Assembly (NCBI GenBank): GCA_013400975.1
Contig: WBMZ01010856.1
Span: 1-64,000, forward strand
Source: Atrichornis clamosus
Taxonomy: Eukaryota; Chordata; Aves; Passeriformes; Menuridae
DNA: 64,000 bases
Direction: 5' to 3'
Under the pieces are notes generated by a model. The model saw only the letters and a program-made list of their open reading frames with translations, searched no databases and had not been told where the DNA came from. The translations under genes were made by a program, and so were the position numbers. Of the stretch, positions 54,901 to 64,000 are shown in pieces; the first letter of the stretch is position 1, and each line of letters opens with the position of its first letter.

Positions 54901-57900
54901 AAGCGCTTTGAGAATTTAGGACAGAAAGTACCATAGAGGAGATTTAGCAAGAGGTGCCTATAAATTATAAAAGGAGGTATAAATTCCTAATCTACAAACT
55001 GTTTTATTAATGGTGACCATCATTAATACAAATCGCTCAGCTAAATGTCGCATGAGCGATGGAGCAACAGATGGGGCATCCAGTTCTTGCTTTGTGTTAA
55101 ACAAAACCACATGAGCACACAACTGACAGCGTGGGGAAATTCCTGAAAATGTGCTTCTTCCATAATCTCAAAGGAGATAGTTTTAATTAAAAACAGGCAC
55201 CATATGTGGAAAAACCCACTTTGAGTCCTTCAGCTGGATTACTTTGTAATGCAAAAGGAGGAAAAGTCTATCTCCAATTATGACAATATATTTTGCCAGC
55301 CTGCGCTGATGGAGTGTTGCCAGGAAAACTCTCTAATCATCAAAGAACATGTTAGTGTTAATGTGATTTTTGTAGGTCTCCTAAGAGAATGGCTTATGTC
55401 CTTCCAGGAGAAAGGCACTGCTGAATAAATCATCCAGCATTCCTTACCAGTGAGACCCTCCTAAGTCTATTGAACAAATGAGGATTATTCTCCTGAAAGG
55501 AGACATCCTTCTCCTCCAAGCAGCACACCAGGCGTGCTGGCAGCAGCTGCTCGGAGGCATGTGAGTAGGGGTTTTTGGGGGGGAATGCTGCCCAGAGAGC
55601 CCCTCAAGTTAGCAGGGTGGCTGGTGGGACAGCAGAAACATCATGCAAGCAGGTCATTAGCCCCTGTGGGGGGATAATGAAGTCCAGTGGCAGACACTCC
55701 TTGAAACTAAGCTGTCCTGTGCTGGTTTGTTCTCCAGGCATCCTTGCATTTGGCTGTTGAGCTTCTGCTTTCTCTGCCCCTGCCACCCAAGGGCTTTCCT
55801 CTGCCTTGGTACTGCTGTGGAACAGTAACCAGACAAGCTGCAGAAGCTTCTCCTAACCTGTGGGAAGCTGTGCCTGGGGCAGCAGTCACGACCTTCCCTA
55901 GAATGCAATAATCTGCCTTTCTCTGCAGCAGACAGGGGAGCAGCTATGGAAGTGAGGTTGCCATAAACTGGAGAACGTAACAACCAAACACTTTCAGGGA
56001 TATGTTGCCTTGTATCTGGGCTTTCCAGGTGGTCACAGCAGCCCAGAGACTGTTTAAACAGACTGTCTCATCCTGTGGGAGTTAGAGCTGAGGGGTTGCA
56101 ACAGACTTCACGGGTTAACAGGTACAAGACTGGTTCAGGGTTTTGGGTGCTGGTTATGGAGCTCATCTGCATGAGACACATGAAGGCTGCAGCCACGGCT
56201 GCCGGGACAGATCTCTCTGTCCAAGCTGCTGGCAGACACGGAAACCCATCCATACCCAGCACTGGCCCTGCCACCGATAGCCCTTCATCTCTGTCAGGAA
56301 ACTGGCTGAAAATGGGGCGGGTGATGACTGCTCTGGTGCCTCAGAACACAGAGGGGTTTTCAGTCACTTTCTATTATGGTCTGGCACAGGCTGGCACATT
56401 CCTTGTCCTGTTTTGATTGAAAAACTCACCTTGAGGTCAGGCAAAGAGTTTTACTCTATGTTTGCAGACAGTCAAATTATTTTCTAGGGTTGTTTAGCAG
56501 GAACATAAGGTTTACCAGTGTGTTGTCCTGGAAAGCTCTGCTAATGTGCACCCTACATCAATTATACTGCCCTACATCAATTACACTACCTGAAGAATTC
56601 TTCCCTGGGTGACTTATTTTGTTTTGCCCCTTCTCTCCAGCTTTACATAAAATGAACTACCTTGGCAAAAGTCAAAGAAACTAAAATCTTCCTGGCTGTC
56701 TGCCCGCAACTATTCCCTGGTTATCCCTTGAGTGTTGAGGAGTGAAAGCACGTGGGGCAGCTCTGGCTGTGTCTGGCTCAAGGGTCCATCATTGCCCTGA
56801 GATGGTGCCCCCAGAGCAGGCTCTGAGCCCTGGGGCTGTGCGGATTTGGATGGGTTTGGGGCTGAGGGGGCTGAGCTGTCACGGCACAGCCCAGGGAGCA
56901 GTGGAGGTAACACTGCCCAAGCTGCCTTCTCCCTGCCAGTGGCAGACTGTGCTAGAAAGCTCTTAGCCCTCTCTTTCTTCATTCGTGCTGCCAGGCAGGC
57001 CTCCAAGTATTCAGACAGTGCCCAAGAATCGAAATAATTAAGAGAAGGAAGGAGGAGAGGGAAGATGTGTGTAGGGGTTGCAGCCAGGAGATTTGAGCAC
57101 TGGTGATTTCTACCCTGAGGCCAGAGAGGAGCTGGAAGCCCCAGTGCTGAGCTCAGGGACCTGCTGGGTGCTATGGAAAATGGGTGGGAGGATTAGAAAA
57201 GTTTGGCTTCTCCATTTAGTGGGAGACCACTGGGACTCAGCAAGCCAGCACTGAGGACTCTTCAAGCACTGTTGCTGCCCTTGGGCCATGCTGTCCCCTC
57301 TTGGCGTTTACCCAGCAACTCTGGATAACTTTGGCTACTCGTGTTGTGTGACGCTGTCCCCGTGGAGACAGAGCTGGAGAATTTGGCCCATTCACCTTTG
57401 ACAGAAAAGCAGCACCTGTAAAACCAGATTTTAATCAATGTGTAGCTAGTTTCTTGTTGCAGCTAACACTGATGACAAAACATGCATGATTTTAACATGT
57501 GTTCATTAAAGGTCAGATATAATGTTCTGCATCTCTTCATCTCCTTACTTTCCTTCTTTCTCCCAAAGCACAGTTCATGTTTAGATCATTTTTTACATTT
57601 TTCAGAGCTCTCTGCAAATATTAACTAATTAATCCTCTCAACCCACTATACATATGCTTTAATTAATGAGCACTCATTTACTTAACTCACACTGTCTCAT
57701 TAAATATAAATTGAATATAAGTTTGGGAACTTTAACTAGAAACATTACTGGGGATTTATACAAAAAATGAATGCAAAATATGTTAATAGTGGCTGGAGGC
57801 AGCAAAATTCAGAGACTAAGGCATTTAGTGAAAAAAGTGTTGTGGTGTCAGTGAGTGTCAGTGGGCAGAGTCAGACAATTAGCTGTTCCTACAAGATGCA

Positions 57901-60802
57901 TATGTTGTCATGACCTTGAAGTCATCATTCTCTCTGTGTTGTTACCATAGTAATCCTGATAATTTGCTTCCCATCATGTCTGTCTCTGCACTTTGTTCTG
58001 TTAGTTGAATTTTGCAGGCTGTCAGAAGCTGGGCTGGCAGCTTGCTGTGAGTTACTCGGAGCTGGAGTGTGCTGACACAGACAGGTAAATCCTAATGCTT
58101 AGACTTGCTGTGGACACTGGGGCAGCCTTCTGCGTTATCCTCCACCCAGCAGAGCACCCTGAAGCTGGTAATTCTGCTATGGTTGTCTCAACAGCTCTGT
58201 CTGGAGGCTGTTGTTGGCAGGAGGAGTAAAACAGAATGTGTCTCAACTTCCCATTACCCACCATCACTCCAGGAGAGGACAGGGCATTTACTGCTGCTCG
58301 CTGACCAAACCCTGCCTGGAGTAAGTGCATTGTCACAGCTCCCTGCAGTTATTTAGGGCCACACTGCCTTGGGTGTCAGTGAGAGCCAGAGCCAAAGTAC
58401 TCCTGGGCATTTGGGCTGTTTTGCCCAGGTATAATTCTCTTGGCTGTGTCTCATCTTGTTGCTGCTTCAAGCACTGAGCAGTTTAAATGCTGCCTGCCAC
58501 CCAACAGGCAATCACAGCTCAGTGATGACTGAAGTGTTTTCCTATAAATAAATTTGTAAATCAGAAGAGGAATAGTTGAGGGTTTTTACAGGGTTGTGAG
58601 TGTCATTTTTGTTGCAGATATGTGGCTAGAAATGGAGCATTATTTGGACATCTTAAATTTGGATTAAGTCTTCCAAATCCCATTGCAGTTACAGAAAATT
58701 ATTATTGTTTTAAGTCCTACTCTATCTTCCCAAACCTTAGAGAAATATTGGGGCCAGAATTCTAACATGTTGCCGAGAGGCATCTCTGAACGTAACTAAA
58801 CCTTTCTCCTATATGAAATGGAGAGATTTTTTTCCTAAGTCTTGTTGCCAGATATTAGATATGTTTTTAATGCCTCATGAAGAGCCACACTTTGTGTAAG
58901 AGACCCGGTGAAGAATGGTGAGGGATGGAGCTCCCGCTCACCCCACAGAGCCCGGTTCTTGTCGGAGCAGTAGCAGCAGGCCCACTTCAGTGTTGACAAG
59001 GTTTGTACATGCCATTGCAAGTCTGAATGCATTTTCCTTTGATGGATGTGCTTTTAAAACACTAAGAAATTTCCATGCACAAACAAGCTCTTAGTGATGC
59101 CTGAGCTAATAACTAGAAATATGTCTCCTTACAAGCTATAAGCTTGTTATCTCAAAGACATACCAGGGCTCTGGGAGCTGCTCTGGGTCTCCTCCTTCTT
59201 GTGACTTATCTGTATCAAGAAAATTCTTGCAAGCTGAGTGTAAACTCCTCATGCAACTCCTGACACCTTCAGGAAACCTTTCCTTGTGTACTTGACTGTG
59301 TCTTTGAATCAGTGCTCTTGGTCACACAGAGAAAAGGGGCTAAGCTCTTCAATCTTAGGGCACGCAGGAGTTAAGAGGAGCAGAAACGTGTTCCGTTTCT
59401 CAAGCCAGCAGATTTGCTTGAGGACACATGTAATGAGCAAGTACATATCACGTGGCACTGTAACACTTCAAAGCAAACTTCACTCTAAAGTGTAACGAGG
59501 AGTACATGTCATGACACCAAAGTAACTAAGAAACATGACTACATTTTGGGAAAAAAAAACCCCACTGTAAGCATTGTAAGTTTTCAATTGAAGTTTCTGG
59601 AAAACTAGTACTTCTTTCTCTTCTGTTTTTATCAGAACACTGAAAGCATTCAGTAACGTTATTTTCTAACCTTGTTTTTCCTTCCAGCAGTCTTTTGTCC
59701 TAGTCAAAAAAATCTTATGCGAATGTACGAATAAACATCCCGGATGGATGGATCTATCCCGGTGTCTCATTTACAGCAGCATACAGGCAAGTGTTGTGGT
59801 AGTTTTCTAAATAGTCTTGCTTCCAGCAGTTTGTGGTGCAGGGCTTTCATAAAGCAAAGGCAGTGTCTGTCTTTGTACTTTTTTCTTCAGAGAAATGTTC
59901 CAATTTTTAGCCTGTGACAACTTCTGTCATCCCCAATTTTCAGAACAATGAATTCCTTGGCTGCAGTACACATTTATGAAGAAACACTTCCTTTAGATTG
60001 TTTTGAATCTGTTCTTACAGCTTTGTCTTAATTCTCATTTGGAGAAAGTGCATGTGCAGACTGTACCCATTCCTTTTCTCCATGCCACACCTGATTTTAT
60101 GGACGTTTTTATACTTCCCTTAGCTGTTTCCTTTCAGGATTGAAGGAATTTAATCTATTTAGACTGGAACCCTTTCAACTATCATTGACTGCTCACTGAG
60201 GATGAAGGTATGGGTATGTGGAGCTGCCATTCAAATAAACTCACTGGTTTGTCCTTAAATCATGGGAATAGATTTACTGAAATCAGTGCCATTCTCAGAA
60301 AATTAAGCTTTGAATAACAGGTAGTCAGACTATTCAGACCAGTCTGAGGGCACATGAATAAGGTGACTTTGCAGGATTGATTTTTTGGTGCTGTTTTTGT
60401 GCTAGATGGCTATGGGGGAAAGAGTAAAAAAGTTTCCCTATATTAGATCTTTCTGGTAGATTGCAAGCGTGAAACAACACAGCTATAAGTAAAGGAAAAG
60501 GCTACTTAGAACAGTGAAAAGAGTGTAGGAGGGGATTGATTATACTGTCCTGTTCAGAATGGTAATATGGGTTTGGAAGAGATGTGGAATGTGTTAAGAT
60601 GTTAGTCAAGTCTTACTGATGCTTTTTAATTTTCATTTGGGTAGCTAAGGATAATTGATTTTGCTCCAGCTGGGAACATGTCTAGTGAAAACGATAAAAA
60701 GTTGAATTAAAAATCTCTTGAGGCAGTTGCAAAGAGAATAAGCATTGCCTGAGAGGGTGTACATGGTTGGCCAGCTGTAAGTCCTGACTGTCCCTTTCTC
60801 CC

Positions 60803-61050
60803 GTGATCCTAGAATCCTGCATTTGTTTGAATTGGAAAGGATCTGAAAGAACACCACGTTCCAACCCCCCACCTAGGTCAAGGACTTCTTCCACTAGACC
60901 AGGTTGCTCTAAGCCCTGTGCAACCTGGCCTTGAACACTTCCAGGGATGAGACATCTACAGTTTCTCTGGGCAAACTGCGCCAGTGTCTCACTATCTTCA
61001 CAGTAAAGAAAGCCTTGGCTATTGTGTTTTGAAGTCCTTCCTTGTGATTC
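60803..61050 (-). mobile_element. CR1 LINE 3' fragment, minus strand
   Basis: The plus strand reads as the reverse complement of a CR1 3' end: a degenerate agaatc tail, then gaattggaaaggatctgaaagaacaccacgttccaacc, then cctggccttgaacacttccagggatgagacatctaca, then cagtaaagaaagcc. These segments in this order are typical of CR1 3' ends. It is old and diverged, and the right edge is approximate. Confidence 0.85.
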
Positions 61051-63648
61051 ATCAGTTCATTACAAAATTTACTGTATCAGACAGGTCATTCAATTCTCTT
61101 GAATAAAGCTCCCCTAGTGCTGCCTTGAGGACTTTTGACTCTTTTTGCAGGGTGTCATTCATCCTGGGAAGCTACAACAGCACAGACTCCTCAGGAGAAC
61201 TTGCAAAAGGATTTCTTGGAGTCTGGACTCTTAATAACTTCTTTAAGTAGCAGCATTCTTTTTCCCATGGCCTTTATCAGAAAACAACAAGGGGAAAACA
61301 AGAGGAGTAATTAGTGTGCTCTGCTCCTGGGAGTTCTGGGTTCTGCATTTTGGGACGCTGTGAGATTCTGCACAAGTCAGGCTGCCTGTGTGTGTGTGTC
61401 TACAAAGCACCAGTGACAAGGCCTATTTACCACTTGTACCTAAAACCTCTGGAAAGAGGGACTCAGTGAACAAGGTGTGATGTAAAATCCTCAGCTTTGG
61501 TTCCAGTTCTATTCCTACTTTTTTTTCCTGTTACAGTTCAGTTTGCCTCATTTAGTGCTTTTGTTTCTTGCCAGAATTCTCAGATCAATATTTGCAAAAA
61601 GGATTTTATGTGGGATCAGCTAGAAAAAAAATGCACAATCGTTAGTGTGTATGAGTGTATGTAAAAGTTTCAGACCAGTCCTCTTGACCAGTTGCAGAAT
61701 GAAGACATGAAGTCAACGTCTGCAAGAAGTCAAAGACTTTGCCTGATTAGATTTCAGAATTAATTCAGTATGGTCCCACGGAAAAGCCTCATCTCTCAGT
61801 TTCCTTTAGGAAAATCTGACCCGCAATTTGAATTTGGCAATTCTCTTCTTGGAATAAAGAAATGCAATATGAAACTTGTTTCAAACTGTAGCATAAATGA
61901 AAAATGATTGAATAATCCATTTGAAGCTGCTACTCATGAGATTTTTTTGTAGCGTTCAGAAATACCTGGGCTAAATTTACCTGGGAAGGAAATTACTTTC
62001 CGCTTACCTAAATCCACCCCCACATCCACACCAGAGTTTTCACTGGTTACAGGAGTCTGCTGCACTTCAAAGCCTTCCCCAATTTGCAGTGTTGCTCTGG
62101 GTTGTTAAGCACAGGACCATGTCCTTCTCCAATGTTATCGTCACTGGTATCTTGATGAGTTCAGAGATAAACGCCTCCATAAAGCCTGTCGGCTGCTTCT
62201 CCGTTCACCTCTTTATTTTTCAGTGGGGAAAAGAACTATTTTAGTTCTTTTCATTTCAATAAAAAAAGCAAGATTGCTTTTTTAATGGAGCTGGGTTTTT
62301 TCCTCTCTGCAAAAACCTCATGGGAGAATGTGGTTAGGAAGAGAGGACTTAACTGTTTTTCTGTTTTGTGGGAGATGTACGGGAGGTGAATGGAGAAGAT
62401 TCCAATTAAAATGCCTTTTTTTCTTTGCTCTGTCTTTGGCAAAGTATGTTCGAGGAAGATGAGAAACTGCTCCATTTTAGCAAGGCAAGTACTAACAATA
62501 GAAGTCACAGGAGTTAAAGAAAATTGGGTTGGAAAGGCCATAAGTCTGTGCCTTTCTTCCTGTTTAAAGGCAGGATTGACTCACCTTGCTGTGCCTCTGA
62601 AAGATCCTTTTCTAAACTGTTCGTGGAAGATTTTTATATCTGGAGAATCCAGATTTCTCATGCACAAGTATTCCTAGTCCTTCTCCATTGGTTTTTTTTT
62701 TGGCTAAATATTAAGAATATTTTTGGAATTTCCCCTACTACAGTCAAAGCCCATTCCTTCTTGCCCAGACCACCACAGAAGAACTTATAACTTCTTTTCT
62801 GTAGTAATGTTTTTTTTGTAGAGCATTGAGGGCTCCCCATCCCCTTTTTCTAAGCCAAACGGTTCCTGTTTCACCCTTTTCTAGCTCACTGAATTTTCTG
62901 TACCTCTGAACATTTCAGCCTGCACTTTCATCCACATGTTTCTGAACTGAGATTCCAGGGCTGGACACAATTCTGGCAGAGCTGGATAAAGAGGAAAACT
63001 TTCTAACTTTGTCTTCTGGGAAGCATGGGGGTTGCTGCAGCGCTGGAGAGTTTGTCTGTTGGCTTTACAGCAATGTCTGACCTCTCTACCTCGTGATCCT
63101 ACCTGCCTCAGCCAGTTACTCTCCAGTTTGCCTTGATGTCAGTGAGCTATTCCAGATGAAATTCAGACGTTGTTTGTCCTTTATTGAATTATGCAGTTTA
63201 ATTTTTTTCTGTAATTTGTCACAACTCCTTTGAATTGTTTCACACTCCCACAACGTGCTCGTGACTCCTCCCAGTTTAGCCCTGTCTGCAGATTCAGTCA
63301 GCATGTTTGTCCCTTCTTTGTTCCCTTGCTGTGCTGGAAGCCTCCAACAGCAGCAGACCAGGGCTGCTGTCTGCAGATGCTGCCTTTTGGTCTGTCAGCA
63401 AGACAATGGAAAAGGCTCCCGGAGGCTGGTTTTTCCTAGCCCCTTCTACCTCATCACGGCTCTAGCTGGTCATGTTTCCACAACTTTCCTATGGCAACAC
63501 CAGTGGGACAGTGAGAAACACCTCCTAAAGTCAGGTTTCACTGATGTTTGTGCTTCTTTACCCACAAGATATCATTATTCCTTTGAAAAGAAATTAGGGT
63601 GGGTTTAAATGATTCAGTTTTCACATACTAGTCTAGAGGGTTACCCAT

Positions 63649-63790
63649 CTCATAGAATCATAGAATATTCTAAGTCGGGAGGGATCCACAAAGATCCAGT
63701 CCAACTCTTAAGTGAATGGCCTGTACAGGGATTGAGCCCACGACTTTGGTGTTACTAGCACCATGCTCTGACCAGCTGGGTCCATCTCCT
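63649..63790 (-). mobile_element. tRNA-Ile-derived SINE with a CR1-type tail (TguSINE1-like)
   Basis: Read on the minus strand, about 65 bases match the 3' three quarters of a tRNA-Ile: cagctggtcagagcatggtgctagtaacacc (D arm to anticodon arm), then aaagtcgtgggctcaatccctgtacaggcca (variable, T arm with B box, acceptor end). This is fused to a tail running gagttggactggatctttgtgg to tagaatattctatgattctatg, the CR1 3' end with two ATTCTATG units. This tRNA-plus-CR1 build is known from passerine SINEs such as TguSINE1. The anticodon loop reads AGT instead of AAT and the 5' arm is diverged, so it is a fossil SINE copy, not a tRNA gene. Confidence 0.85.
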
Positions 63791-64000
63791 ATTGCTCTGT
63801 GATTTTCAGGTGGTCTGGTGAAAGCTGGCACGTCTCTAACACCACAGCTCCTCCTTCATCTCTCTCAAAAGCCTCTCAAAAGACCCTTCATCCTCTGATG
63901 ATTCACTTGAGGGTATTCTCATGAGGGATGACTTCCCCAGAAACTGGAAACAGATGAAAAAAATAATTTCAAATAAATAAGGAAAGGCTGAACAATTCCA

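Larger units (their letters stand above)
42666..64000. other. Intergenic region downstream of CCDC50
   Basis: About 21 kb contains no exon that I can assign to a known gene. Open frames here are short (under 190 codons) and show no recognisable domain. It holds microsatellites (47.35 and 51.94 kb), an orphan CpG-rich patch (45.17-45.51 kb), a CR1 piece, a SINE, and AT-rich segments at about 48.65-48.74, 54.95-55.20 and 57.42-57.75 kb that have the look of possible conserved non-coding elements. In mammals the next genes on this side are distant, which agrees with a gene-poor tract, but that is inference. Confidence 0.65.

Noticed and set aside
63690..63790. Functional tRNA-Ile gene
   Set aside because: The anticodon position is altered, the 5' arm and A box are diverged, and the body runs straight into a CR1 tail. 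It is a SINE.

Overview
The window is vertebrate nuclear DNA, almost certainly from a bird and probably a passerine. Short exons sit between canonical GT/AG introns. There are CR1 LINE fragments with the typical 'TTCTATGAT' 3' tail, and near the right end lies a SINE made of a tRNA-Ile-like body joined to a CR1-type tail, the architecture described from passerines (TguSINE1-like). No bacterial-style operon, CRISPR array or viral gene is visible.

One gene explains the left two thirds: CCDC50 (coiled-coil domain-containing protein 50, also called Ymer), on the + strand. The first bases are very GC- and CpG-rich and look like the edge of its promoter CpG island. Coding exon 1 (the first ~16 residues) is not found and should lie just upstream. 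Coding exons 2-12 are all present: 17235-17297, 18629-18758, 23280-23370, 26088-26205, 29818-30522, 32074-32180, 32757-32801, 33339-33443, 34345-34424, 35581-35678 and 36670-36689 (stop TAA). All junction phases agree, giving 520 visible residues. The large sixth exon (705 nt, phase 1/1) corresponds to the optional exon of mammalian CCDC50; skipping it keeps frame and gives a protein of about 300 residues. A long 3' UTR follows, about 5.7-6 kb, ending at a cluster of three AATAAA signals (42345, 42525, 42639).

From about 42.7 kb to the end I find no recognisable protein-coding gene. This part looks intergenic, with a small orphan CpG-rich patch at 45.17-45.51 kb, simple repeats, a minus-strand CR1 piece at 60.8-61.05 kb, the tRNA-Ile/CR1 SINE at 63.65-63.79 kb, and several AT-rich stretches with homeodomain-like sites that may be conserved non-coding elements.

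I see no clearly new biological system. The points most worth a second look are an unusually long (367-codon) antisense open frame in intron 3, the enlarged and internally repeated optional exon 6, the orphan CpG patch with a minus-strand poly(A) signal, and a pair of perfect inverted repeats at 55.0 kb.
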